Both the position numbers and the translations under genes were made by a program. The notes beneath the pieces were generated by a model. It did no database searches. It was not told the origin of the DNA and saw nothing but the letters and a program-made list of their open reading frames with translations. A DNA stretch of 64,000 nucleotides from Pirellulales bacterium (GTDB lineage Bacteria > Planctomycetota > Planctomycetia > Pirellulales > JAEUIK01): contig JAIBBZ010000031.1 in assembly GCA_019694435.1 (NCBI GenBank), positions 1 through 64,000 of the forward strand, written 5' to 3'. Below are positions 25,842-34,273 of the stretch, one piece after another (within the stretch, counting starts at the first letter, position 1; each line of letters starts with the position of its first letter).

Positions 25842-26212
25842 CCGCAAACTCCTCCTTCTTTCCGTCGTGGTGATACGGCGAGTCGCTTAAACCTGCGCGA
25901 CTCGTGGTCAGCAGGCTAGACGCGCGGCGCGCGGCGGCTCAACCCCCTGGCAACGGGTAAAATTGCCGCCGAAAACCCTGCCTCTTGAGCTAACCGCTTC
26001 GCAGGGTTGCATTTGCAGGTCGCTTTGCTAAGTTCGTGCATCCTGGAAAATTTCCGCGATTCCGAGAACGATTCGCAGCCGACTCTGCCGCGAACGAGCG
26101 CTGCGCAGCGAATTGGCCTGAGCAGTTGACCGAACTCTGAACAATCGACGGAACTCTGGGCGGCGATTGGCGCGCCACACCACACACCATTACGCAAACG
26201 GAGAGTACGAAG
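25842..26212. promoter_or_regulatory. fae upstream region with direct repeats and a candidate promoter
   Basis: This gap of about 370 bp precedes fae. GAACTCTG occurs twice, at 26132-26139 and 26151-26158, 19 bp apart (about two helical turns), a spacing typical of a dimeric or paired activator site. A possible promoter is TTGCAT (26007-26012), 16 nt, then TAAGTT (26029-26034), which would give a leader of about 175 nt. GGAG at 26200-26203 is the ribosome site for fae. No regulator is identified. Confidence 0.35.
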
Positions 26213-26710
26213 ATGTCGATGATGATCGGCGAAGCCCTCTCGGGCGAAGGCAACGAAATCGCGCATATCGATCTGTTGATCGGCAGCAAGGACGGGCCGG
26301 TCGGTCACGCGTTCGCCAGCGCCCTGGCGCGGCAGAGCGAAGGTCACTCGAACCTGCTGGCTGTGCTCGAGCCCAACCTGGCCGTGAAGCCGGCGACCGT
26401 GATGATCACCAAGGTCACGATCAAGGGTATGAAGCAAGCCGTGCAGATGTTCGGCCCCGCGCAAGCCGCTGTGGCCAAGGCCGTGGCCGATTCGGTCGGC
26501 GCCGGCGTCATTCCGCAATCGCAGGCGGAGGACCTGGTCATTGTCTGCGGCGTGTTCATCCACCCGGCCGCGGAAGACGATCGCAAGATCTATCAGTACA
26601 ACTACGACGCGACCAAGATGGCGATCGCCAACGCCATGGGGAACAAGCCCTCGGCCGCCGAGATGATCGCCGGCAAGGACAAAGCCCAGCATCCGTTCCG
26701 CGGGTTCTGA
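26213..26710 (+). CDS. fae: Formaldehyde-activating enzyme
   Basis: Fae condenses formaldehyde with tetrahydromethanopterin to give methylene-H4MPT. The 165-aa length and sequence are classical. The N-terminus GEALSGEGNEIAHIDLLIG holds the active-site histidine (residue 18), followed by GPVGHAFASALA and NLAVKPATVMI. The C-terminal part has FGPAQAAVAKAVADSV. No hexulose-phosphate-synthase domain is fused. A strong palindromic hairpin separates it from mtdB. In planctomycetes this pathway is usually a formaldehyde-detoxifying or C1-interconversion route, not methylotrophy; that is family knowledge. Confidence 0.96.
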   Translation: MSMMIGEALSGEGNEIAHIDLLIGSKDGPVGHAFASALARQSEGHSNLLAVLEPNLAVKPATVMITKVTIKGMKQAVQMFGPAQAAVAKAVADSVGAGVIPQSQAEDLVIVCGVFIHPAAEDDRKIYQYNYDATKMAIANAMGNKPSAAEMIAGKDKAQHPFRGF

Positions 26711-26758
26711 TCGCTTGATCGGGAGGTGCCGCCGGGCGCTTCCCCCGCTGATTATGCT

Positions 26759-26788
26759 CGTGTGCCACTGCCCGTGCAGTGGCACACG
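26759..26788. repeat. Perfect 13-bp-stem palindrome between fae and mtdB
   Basis: CGTGTGCCACTGC, a CCGT loop, then GCAGTGGCACACG forms a flawless hairpin. It is followed by TTCGTT, not a real T-tract. It may attenuate between fae and mtdB, stabilise fae mRNA, or belong to a dispersed palindromic repeat family. Confidence 0.7.
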
Positions 26789-26826
26789 TTCGTTAGGGGC
26801 ACCCGTTTGGCGACAGGGGTTCGGTG

Positions 26827-27708
26827 ATGGCCGCGACGAGCGACAAGCCGAAGATTCTGATTCAGCTCGATGGCGATCCCCAGCCGAGCGTGTTCGATGC
26901 CGTGGTGGCGGTCGATTCCGGCGTCGATCAGCTATTTCGGCACGGCGGCATCGAGCCCCGGGCCGTGCGCGACCTGGTTTACGGCGGCTTGTTCACGCGC
27001 GGCATTGACGAACTGCACCGCACAGCGGTGTTCGTCGGCGGTTCGAACGTGGCCCGTGGCGAGGAAATTCTGCAAGCCGTCCAGGCGAGCTTTTTCGGTC
27101 CCTTTCGGCTGTCGGTGATGTTCGACGCCAACGGTGCGAACACGACCGCCGCGGCGGCCGTCCTCGCGGTATCGAAGCATCTCGAACTGCACGACGCACG
27201 GGTCGCGGTGCTTGGCGCGACGGGTCCCGTCGGCCAACGCGCCGTGCGATTGCTCGCGCGCGCCGGGGCTCAGGTCGCGGCGGGCTCGCGGCAGCTCGAT
27301 CGCGCGGCGGCCGTCTGCGAGTCGTTGGCCCAGCGCGTGACCGGGGCGCGCCTGAAAGCGTTTGTCTGGCCGTCGCAGGGCGAGGTCCCGTCGGCCTTGG
27401 CCGAGGCCCAGGTCGTGATTGCCGCGGGCGCGGCCGGCGCCGAGCTGCTCAGCGTCGATCAGCGTCGGGCGCTGGTGCCTTTGCGCGTGGCGGTCGACCT
27501 GAACGCCGTTCCCCCGACGGGGCTCGCGGGCATCGAGCCGACCGACAAGGCGCGCGAACAGGACGGCGTGACGTGTTACGGCGCGCTCGGCGTGGGAGGC
27601 TTGAAGATGAAAATCCATAAGGCGGCCCTGCGACGATTGTTCGAACGCAACAATGCCGTGCTCGACGCCGAAGAGATCTTCGAGCTGGGCCGAGAGTTGG
27701 GCGTCTGA
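26827..27708 (+). CDS. mtdB: NAD(P)-dependent methylene-H4MPT dehydrogenase
   Basis: A 293-aa protein that oxidises methylene-tetrahydromethanopterin to the methenyl form, the step after Fae. The N-terminal domain (KILIQLDGDPQPSVFDAVVA) is the MtdA/MtdB-type catalytic domain. The Rossmann domain has VAVLGATGPVGQRAVRLLARAG, with RQLDRA after beta-2 consistent with NAD(P) binding. The C-terminus shows VAVDLNAVPPTGLAGIE and GALGVGGLKMKIHK, as in methylotroph MtdB. The ATG at 26827 was preferred to a GTG one codon upstream. It probably shares transcription with fae, depending on the hairpin between them. Confidence 0.9.
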   Translation: MAATSDKPKILIQLDGDPQPSVFDAVVAVDSGVDQLFRHGGIEPRAVRDLVYGGLFTRGIDELHRTAVFVGGSNVARGEEILQAVQASFFGPFRLSVMFDANGANTTAAAAVLAVSKHLELHDARVAVLGATGPVGQRAVRLLARAGAQVAAGSRQLDRAAAVCESLAQRVTGARLKAFVWPSQGEVPSALAEAQVVIAAGAAGAELLSVDQRRALVPLRVAVDLNAVPPTGLAGIEPTDKAREQDGVTCYGALGVGGLKMKIHKAALRRLFERNNAVLDAEEIFELGRELGV

Positions 27709-27745
27709 GCCCCGAGAGGCCGGGCATCGCCTGGACCAACGATCG

Positions 27746-28768
27746 ATGGCCGCCGAGCATCGCTTGCCGCCGGGTCAGCAACTTGCCGCGCCGGGCCGTT
27801 GGCCCGTGATTGGCGAACGTGCGCCGGAGCAGGCTGCCGACCCGTGGCAACTCGAGGTGACGGGCCTGGTCGCGCAACCGCTGCGCATTCCGCTGGCCGA
27901 AGTGCAGCGCTCGGCGCGCGTCGAGCGGGAAATCGACATTCACTGTGTGACGCGGTGGTCGATGTTCGGTGTGCTGTTCCAAGGTTGGCCGCTGCTCGAT
28001 GTCCTGGCACGCGCGCAGCCGCAGCCCGAAGCACGTTACGTCAGTTTTGTCGCCCGCAGCAGTCGCCGGCACAGCACGTCGCTACCCCTGGCCGATCTGG
28101 GTGCGCTCGATCCGCTGGTGGCCGTGGCTGCCGACGGGCATGCGCTGGATGCGGCGCATGGCGGGCCGCTCAGGCTGATCGTTCCGGGCCGGTATTTTTA
28201 CAAGAGCCTCAAGTGGCTCGCGCGGATCGAATTGGTTGCCGACGACGTGCTGGGCTACTGGGAACGCACGGCCGGCTATCACAATCAGGCCGATCCGTGG
28301 CGCGAGCAGCGCTACCTGGCGCCGCAGCTCGATCGGGCCGAAGTGCGCCGCCGGCTGGCCGCGCGCGACTTTTCGGCGGCCGAGCTGTGCGGCATGGACG
28401 CGGCAGGCCACGACTTAACCGCGCTCGTCGCGCGCGATGCCTTGTTGCGTGACGCACGTTTTGGCAATGCGGTGCTGAAGTTCGCGGATTTTTCCGGCGC
28501 CAACCTGTCGAACGCGCATTTCGATGGCGCCGATCTGTGCGACGCGGTTTTTCACGGCGCCGATCTCGAGGGGGCGTCGTTCATCGGGGCCGACCTGCGG
28601 GGGGCCGACTTTTCGCAGGCCCTGCTCACGGCGGCGACCTTGTTCGCGCCGAACTCGCCCGGCGATACCCGCGTCGACGCGCGCACGCGCTTCGACGCTG
28701 CGGCCCTCGAGCAGCTCATGCCCGAGCAATCCACGCTGTTGCGACAGGCGTCGGCCGCGATCGCCTGA
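27746..28768 (+). CDS. Molybdopterin-binding oxidoreductase domain fused to pentapeptide repeats
   Basis: A 340-aa protein. Residues about 30-185 form a sulfite-oxidase-type (YedY/MsrP-like) molybdopterin domain: WQLEVTGLVAQPLRIPL, then IDIHCVTRW, where Cys67 would ligate molybdenum, LRLIVPGRYFYKSLKWLARIEL and YWERTAGYHNQADPW. Residues about 210-297 are pentapeptide repeats of the A-D/N-L-x-x type (FSGANLSNAHF, GADLCDAVFHGADLEGA, GADLRGADF), predicted to form a right-handed beta helix. No signal peptide is visible. It starts 38 bp after mtdB and may be co-transcribed. Its stop abuts the stop of the converging metalloprotease gene. Confidence 0.82.
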   Translation: MAAEHRLPPGQQLAAPGRWPVIGERAPEQAADPWQLEVTGLVAQPLRIPLAEVQRSARVEREIDIHCVTRWSMFGVLFQGWPLLDVLARAQPQPEARYVSFVARSSRRHSTSLPLADLGALDPLVAVAADGHALDAAHGGPLRLIVPGRYFYKSLKWLARIELVADDVLGYWERTAGYHNQADPWREQRYLAPQLDRAEVRRRLAARDFSAAELCGMDAAGHDLTALVARDALLRDARFGNAVLKFADFSGANLSNAHFDGADLCDAVFHGADLEGASFIGADLRGADFSQALLTAATLFAPNSPGDTRVDARTRFDAAALEQLMPEQSTLLRQASAAIA

Positions 28769-31309
28769 TCAGGGACTGGCGTCGGTTTGCTGTTCGCCGA
28801 ACTCGGGCACATCGGCAATGTCTTCGCCGAAGCTGAAGATCAACCAGTCGAGTTCGCTGCCGCCGATCAGCTTGTCGATTGACGAATCGTCGAGCGTCGT
28901 GGTGCCCGGAAGAATCGTATCGAGCAACAGCATGCCGACGCGCAACAAATAGGGCTCGGGCCCAGCCCAGACGCCTTGCGTGCCACCCAGGGTTCCATAG
29001 AGATCGTCGAAGGCCGTGAAGTCGAACCGCTCGGAGAACAACAAGTCTTCGCCCGCGCCGCCGTCGAGCGTGTCGGCGCCGAGATAGCCGACGAGCACGT
29101 CTTGCCCCTCACCGCCGAAGAGCCGATCGCCCAGGTCGGTGTTCTGAGTGCCGCCGACCAGCAGGTCGTTGCCCTGTCCACCGTACAGCGAGTCACCGCG
29201 AGAACCGCCGTACAGCGCGTCGTCGCCTCCCTCGCCGTAGAGCTCGACCACGCGCGACGACACGAGTTCGGCCGTGATGACATCGAGCCCTTCGTGCCCA
29301 TAGGCCTTAATGCGGCCGTTAATCCCGGGCACGATGTGGTTCGAAATTGCGAGGATCGAGTTTTCGAATTGTGTGAAGATCGAGATGGACTGGCCGATGC
29401 CGAGAAAGAACACGCCGTCGAAACCCGGTGTGCCGCCCCAGAGCAAGTCGGTCGTGCTGCCGTTGAAACGCGCGACATAGGTAGTGACATTGATCGCCGT
29501 CGTGCTCACGGTGCCTGTCCCGCCGTCGTCGTCGGTGGCGCGAACTGCGATAGTCGGCGTTCCGTTGGTCACATACGCGTGGCTGACCGTAGTGCCCGCG
29601 GGGCCCACGACCGTTTCGTCGAACAGGGTGTCGTTGTCCCAGTCGATCTCCCAGGTGAAGGTGCCGGCCTGGTCGGCGGCAGCCGGGTCGACCGCGGCCA
29701 AGGTGTAGCTCACGCTTTCGCCGCGGAACTGGGCGCTTGCGCCGGGACTGATCGATGCCGCAGGCGCCACGTTTTGCACCGTGACGGAAATCGTCTCCGA
29801 GTCGCTGAGCACCGGCACGCCGTTGTCGCTGACGATGACTTGGATCGACACGGGACTCGGCACATCGTCCGTCGGCGTCCACGTAAACACGCCTGTCACG
29901 GGGTCGATGACCGCACCCACCGGGGCTCCCGGTCCTAGGCTGAACGACAACGACTGGCCGTCCGGTTCGGTGGCCGACGCCGTGAAGGTCAAGAGTGCGC
30001 CTTCCGCGATGGTCTGATTGCCGATCGGATCGAGCACGGGCGGCTGATTGGCAACGATATCCCAGCCGATCAGGTCGAGCGCGCGAATGTCGGCATAGCT
30101 GACCGGTACCACTTGTTGTGGCGCCAGCGTGGGGTCCATGACGCCGATCAGCGTGCCGCTGAGGTTGTTGTCTTTCCAGTGGCTGGCTTGGCGCCCATCG
30201 CCCGTCGAGACGCCGGTCGACATGCGCCATTCATGGGTCGTGTCGTCGGTGATGACGGTTCCGCCCGCGGTGAGCGTACGCGAATAGTTGGTGAAATTTG
30301 CGCTCGTGGCAGGGTCTTTTCCGGCGACGTTATCGGCAAACCGGAATAGATCGAGCGGGCGCGGCGAAACGTCACCCGTCAAGCCGGCACCGACCAGTCC
30401 ATCGACCGTGTCGACGGTGGAGATAAACCCCAGGGCGTGGCCGATCTCGTGCGTGGCCACGGTCTCGAAATCGGTCAAGCCCGAGCCGACGCCATCGGAA
30501 TTGTCGTAGTCGAAAGTGAATTGCGTGTTGAACGTGATCGTGCCGTCCGCGGCGCCGAACGCCGTATCGAGGCCGACATAATCGATGGCTTTCAAATTGG
30601 CCTTCGAGGCGATGAGATCACCCGTCAGACCAAAACCAGCAGGCAGCACCGCCGTGAACTGGACCGCCGTCGGCAATGAGGCGAGTATCGCATCGTCGGC
30701 ATCGGCGTCGGCCACGATCGCGTTGCGAATGGCGTTGTAGCTGGTTTGCAGCAGTACCGTGCTCGTTTGGCCGATGACGTTCGGCGCGCCGAGATTGGCC
30801 AGGTCGGCGTTCAGGGTCACCAGGATCGGATCGGAGATCATGGCTTCCCAGTGCGCGGCTGCCCGTTCAAAGGCCGCGAGCGCATCCGCATTGGCCACGA
30901 GCGTGGGGCCCGCATTGAGCACGATATTGAAGCCGCCCAAGCTGCTGGTCTGCTCGTCGACCAGCGTGAAGCCGTCGAACGCGTTGTCGGACGCCGGATC
31001 GCCGCCACTCTCCGTTGAAGAGCTGAGTTGATCGTCGATCTCTTCCAGCACAGCGTCTTCGCCCACACGCGTCAGCGGACGGTCGCCGAGATCGAAGGGC
31101 AGGGGCTGGTGGACGACCGTGTCTTCGATCGTCGTGGTGGCGGCAGGCCGTAGATTGGCCACCTCGCTCACCACATCGTTGTTCAGACCGCAGCAAAGCG
31201 GGCAGCTACAGCCCATCGGCGATGCCGAGAACAGCAATCGCCGTTCGAGTCTCTCTTGGTTCGCCCGACGGCAGGCGCGCTGACGCCGGAGGACAAATAG
31301 GCGCGGCAT
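28769..31309 (-). CDS. Secreted multi-domain zinc metalloprotease with Ig/PKD-like and RTX-like repeats
   Basis: An 846-aa protein. The basic N-terminus with LERRLLFSAS (residues 21-30) matches the LEPR-type motif of planctomycete exported proteins. A Cys cluster CSCPLCC (34-40) follows. The metalloprotease domain has HEIGHALGF (287-295), with zinc ligands H287, H291 and catalytic E288. Then come a cadherin/Ig-like region (QPPVLDPIGNQTIAEG), a PKD-like domain (WEIDWDNDTLFDE) and Ca-binding nonapeptide-like repeats (GGDDALYGG, GNDLLVGG, GADTLDGGAGEDLL). The start at MPRLF has GGAG 6 nt upstream; a start 14 codons earlier is possible. Substrate unknown; likely extracellular or surface protein degradation. 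Confidence 0.87.
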   Translation of the reverse strand: MPRLFVLRRQRACRRANQERLERRLLFSASPMGCSCPLCCGLNNDVVSEVANLRPAATTTIEDTVVHQPLPFDLGDRPLTRVGEDAVLEEIDDQLSSSTESGGDPASDNAFDGFTLVDEQTSSLGGFNIVLNAGPTLVANADALAAFERAAAHWEAMISDPILVTLNADLANLGAPNVIGQTSTVLLQTSYNAIRNAIVADADADDAILASLPTAVQFTAVLPAGFGLTGDLIASKANLKAIDYVGLDTAFGAADGTITFNTQFTFDYDNSDGVGSGLTDFETVATHEIGHALGFISTVDTVDGLVGAGLTGDVSPRPLDLFRFADNVAGKDPATSANFTNYSRTLTAGGTVITDDTTHEWRMSTGVSTGDGRQASHWKDNNLSGTLIGVMDPTLAPQQVVPVSYADIRALDLIGWDIVANQPPVLDPIGNQTIAEGALLTFTASATEPDGQSLSFSLGPGAPVGAVIDPVTGVFTWTPTDDVPSPVSIQVIVSDNGVPVLSDSETISVTVQNVAPAASISPGASAQFRGESVSYTLAAVDPAAADQAGTFTWEIDWDNDTLFDETVVGPAGTTVSHAYVTNGTPTIAVRATDDDGGTGTVSTTAINVTTYVARFNGSTTDLLWGGTPGFDGVFFLGIGQSISIFTQFENSILAISNHIVPGINGRIKAYGHEGLDVITAELVSSRVVELYGEGGDDALYGGSRGDSLYGGQGNDLLVGGTQNTDLGDRLFGGEGQDVLVGYLGADTLDGGAGEDLLFSERFDFTAFDDLYGTLGGTQGVWAGPEPYLLRVGMLLLDTILPGTTTLDDSSIDKLIGGSELDWLIFSFGEDIADVPEFGEQQTDASP

Positions 31310-31557
31310 GGTCGTCTCCGGTGCGTCGACGTAAATCACGACGACGGCCATGCCCCGGACCGCTAAGGGTCGCGCCCGCGCTCACTTGCCGCGGCCGAGA
31401 CCAACCTGCTTGCCCGGTGCCCAGGGCTCCGGCATTGTTAGCTGGGGATTTCGCGGGGTCAACTTCTTGTGCGTCTGCACAAGCCGGGCAAGGAATGCCG
31501 CCGCTGGCAGTGCTGGAAGTCGGGCCCGGATTGGGCTACCTGGCCGGCGATCGTCGC

Positions 31558-32232
31558 TTACCGCTGCGGCAGCACGTAAGCGATGATGGCGATGTAGTGC
31601 AAGGTGCTGCCGGCGATGACGAGCAGATGCCAGACCGCGTGGAAGAACGGAACCCTGCGGTCGAGCATCAGAAAGAAGGTCCCGATCGTGTAGCACGCGC
31701 CACCGCCGATCATCAGCAGCAGGCACTCGTGTGGAACGACTTCGATGGCGCGCGGCACCGTGACGATCGGCAGCCAGCCGAGCACCACGTAAGCCCACGT
31801 AGCCACGCTGTCGACGCGATGTGCGAAGAACACCTTCGAGGCGAACCCCAGCGCAGCCGTCGTCCACATCGCCGCGTTGAGCAGCCTGTACCAGCCGTCG
31901 TGGAAGTACACCACCGCGAAGGGCGTATACGTGCCCGCGATCAGCAAGTAGATGCACCCCTGATCGAGCATCCGGAAGATGCGGCGCCAGGTCGCATGGA
32001 AATGGAACACGTGCGACAAAGTCGAGGCTGCATACAGCGACACGAGCGTGAACGCATAGACGCTCGCGCCGAACATGTGCCAGGCGGATTCCTTCATGGC
32101 CAACAAGACCACGGACGGCGCGGCTAGCAGGGCCATTACAAAGCCCATGCCATGCGTAATCCCGTTGACGATTTCCTGGCGATTCGACAACGGCGACAAA
32201 CCGGGTTGGCTGTCCATTTGCAGTGCTGGCAT
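31558..32232 (-). CDS. Hemolysin III / YqfA family membrane protein (PAQR)
   Basis: A 224-aa protein with about seven membrane helices, matching the HlyIII/PAQR family. Metal-ligand motifs are present: NGITHG at helix 1, TLSHVFHFH in the loop after helix 2, and HAVWHLLVIAGSTLHY near the C-terminus. The segment MLDQGCIYLLIAGTYTPFA is highly typical. Family members affect membrane-fluidity responses and may have lipid-hydrolase activity. The region between this gene and the metalloprotease start (31310-31557) holds only a small hairpin, CTTGTGC/GCACAAG, at 31466-31483. Confidence 0.9.
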   Translation of the reverse strand: MPALQMDSQPGLSPLSNRQEIVNGITHGMGFVMALLAAPSVVLLAMKESAWHMFGASVYAFTLVSLYAASTLSHVFHFHATWRRIFRMLDQGCIYLLIAGTYTPFAVVYFHDGWYRLLNAAMWTTAALGFASKVFFAHRVDSVATWAYVVLGWLPIVTVPRAIEVVPHECLLLMIGGGACYTIGTFFLMLDRRVPFFHAVWHLLVIAGSTLHYIAIIAYVLPQR

Positions 32233-32407
32233 TGCTCTCAGTCGAGCCGAAGGCTCGCGTTCGAACTCGTGGTTTCCTGGTCTTCCGCACCGCTTTCCGA
32301 GGGGCGGCTACCTTCCTTCATGATATCGGTCGCTACGGCCGCGGCTGGGCAAAGTTGTCGCAGCACTCGACAGAGTCCGCACGGTCGATCCGAACCGTAA
32401 GCCAGCC

Positions 32408-32437
32408 TTGACGTTCAGTCGTCGCTCGCACTAAAGT
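32408..32437 (+). promoter_or_regulatory. Sigma-70-type promoter for lptB
   Basis: TTGACG, an 18-nt spacer, then TAAAGT. The predicted start near 32444 leaves a leader of about 65 nt before the ATG at 32509. Confidence 0.55.
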
Positions 32438-32508
32438 TTTCGCCGCGCTGGCAGCTGCGCATTTGCCCCGGCCAGAACGCGACACGTCGGTCAAGGACGA
32501 CAACTTCG

Positions 32509-33312
32509 ATGGCATTGTTGGAAGCCCACGGACTCATCAAATACTATGGCCGCCGCAAGGTCGTCGACGGCGTCGATTTTCACGTCGACCCGGGCGAAAT
32601 CGTCGGGCTTCTCGGGCCCAACGGTGCCGGTAAGACGACGAGCTTTCGGATGACCTGTGGGATGATTCCGGCCAACAAGGGCCGAGTCATTCTTAACGAT
32701 ATCGATGTGACCGACTGGCCGATGTATCGCCGCGCCCGCGAAGGCGGTATGGGCTACCTGGCTCAGGAATCGAGCGTCTTTCGCAAGCTGACCGTCGAAG
32801 ACAACCTGCTGGGCGTGATGGAGATGCTGGGCGTGGGCCGGGCCGAACGGCGCCGCCGCTGCGATGAACTGCTCGAACAGTTCAAGATCACCGCGCGCCG
32901 CAAGCAATTGGCGATGAGCCTGTCGGGTGGCGAGCGCCGACGGCTGGAGATTGCCCGCTGCCTGGTCTCCGATCCGAAGATTCTGCTGTTCGACGAGCCC
33001 TTCACGGGCATCGACCCGGTGACGATCGCAGGCATCCAAGAGATGGTGTGCAGCCTGCGCGAGCAGGGGATTGCGATCCTCATCACCGATCACCAGGTTC
33101 GCGAGACGTTGCAAATCACCGATCGCAGCTATGTGATTCGCGAGGGGCGCGTGCTGTGCCACGGGGCGCCTCACGAAGTCGTGCGCAATCCCGAGGCGCG
33201 CAAGTTCTACTTCGGCGAAGGGATCGATCTGGGCGTGCCCGGCATCCCACCCCCACACAGCGAGTCTGATCGCCCGGCTCGGAGCGAGCCGCGTTTTCGC
33301 TTTCGCCGGTAG
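32509..33312 (+). CDS. lptB: LPS export ABC transporter ATP-binding protein
   Basis: LptB is the cytoplasmic ATPase of the LptB2FG transporter that extracts lipopolysaccharide from the inner membrane. The 267-aa protein has Walker A GPNGAGKTT, Q-loop YLAQESSVFRKLTVEDN, signature LSGGERRRLEIAR, Walker B ILLFDEPFTGIDP and the switch His in LITDHQVRET. FRKLTVEDNL and YVIREGRVL are diagnostic for LptB over generic branched-chain amino acid ATPases. The C-terminal 30-residue Pro/Arg tail exceeds E. coli LptB. No lptA, lptC, lptF or lptG is adjacent. Confidence 0.9.
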   Translation: MALLEAHGLIKYYGRRKVVDGVDFHVDPGEIVGLLGPNGAGKTTSFRMTCGMIPANKGRVILNDIDVTDWPMYRRAREGGMGYLAQESSVFRKLTVEDNLLGVMEMLGVGRAERRRRCDELLEQFKITARRKQLAMSLSGGERRRLEIARCLVSDPKILLFDEPFTGIDPVTIAGIQEMVCSLREQGIAILITDHQVRETLQITDRSYVIREGRVLCHGAPHEVVRNPEARKFYFGEGIDLGVPGIPPPHSESDRPARSEPRFRFRR

Positions 33313-33342
33313 CGGCGCCGTTTCGAAGAGTGGGAACCGACC

Positions 33343-34269
33343 ATGGCCGCGACTACGGCTCAGGCGACCGCACCCGGCGCGAGCAAGCGCTTCGATGCCG
33401 CTGCCTTCTCAACGGTGGCCTTGCGCCCGGCGCGGCGGCGGTATCGTCGGACGGCTGCCTTCGTCTTGGTCTTGGTTGTGTTCGCGACCGCGTGGGGCAA
33501 TGGGCGCCATGCGGCCGACGCCCGCAGTGGCACTCTTGCGAGCGTGGGGCAACAGCCCTCATCGCATGTCCCTGGCCGGTTTCGCGTGGCCACGTTCAAC
33601 ATTGCCACAGGGCACCGGCGTGACGGCGGCGTCGATCTCGCGGCCGTAGCCCGCGCGCTGCACGGCATCGACGTTGCCGCGCTGCAAGAAGTCGACGGGC
33701 CCTGGATTGCCTATCGCGACAACCAGGCGGACGACCTGGCCGACCATCTCTCCTTGGCCGCGGCGTTTGCACCCACCGAGCGACGCTGGTGGCAGGACCA
33801 CATGGGTAACGCGCTGTTGACCCGGTTCAACGTTGCGCCCTGGCAGAGTATTCCATTGCCGTGCACGCAGCGCCGCGGGTTTCGCAATCTGCTGTTTGCC
33901 ACGCTACCGACGGAATCAGGCAAGCCGCTGAAGGTACTGGTCGCCCATATCGACCGCCGCCAAGATCGCGAGGCCCAACTCGAGATCGTTTGCAACTTGT
34001 TCGAGTCGCTCGCCGAGCCAGCGATGCTGTTGGGCGATCTGAATACGACGCGCGACGATCCGCGCCTAGCCACCTGCTTTGGTCGCGGCGCCCGCGACGC
34101 GCTGGACGACGCCGGCGCCGGCTCGTCGGAACGTCGGATCGATTGGATTCTCCTGCGCGGCTTGCGCGGGACCGCTGGCGGCGAGGTCCGCGAAGAAGTC
34201 TCGGATCACCCGTTGTATTGGGCCGATGTCGAGCTGATGGGACCGGCCACGACCCAGCCTGGGGAATGA
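33343..34269 (+). CDS. Endonuclease/exonuclease/phosphatase family protein
   Basis: A 308-aa protein with an N-terminal membrane anchor or signal segment (TAAFVLVLVVFATAWG) and an EEP domain. Motifs visible are VATFNIATGH, LQEVDGP (catalytic Glu), the metal/phosphate-site MLLGDLNTTRDD and the terminal EVSDHPLYWADV (catalytic Asp-His). Because it is exported or anchored, a phosphodiesterase or lipid-phosphatase role is more likely than DNA repair; this is inference. It starts 30 bp after lptB and ends 4 bp before the glycosyltransferase gene, so the three likely form an envelope operon. Confidence 0.85.
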   Translation: MAATTAQATAPGASKRFDAAAFSTVALRPARRRYRRTAAFVLVLVVFATAWGNGRHAADARSGTLASVGQQPSSHVPGRFRVATFNIATGHRRDGGVDLAAVARALHGIDVAALQEVDGPWIAYRDNQADDLADHLSLAAAFAPTERRWWQDHMGNALLTRFNVAPWQSIPLPCTQRRGFRNLLFATLPTESGKPLKVLVAHIDRRQDREAQLEIVCNLFESLAEPAMLLGDLNTTRDDPRLATCFGRGARDALDDAGAGSSERRIDWILLRGLRGTAGGEVREEVSDHPLYWADVELMGPATTQPGE

Positions 34270-34273
34270 ACAC

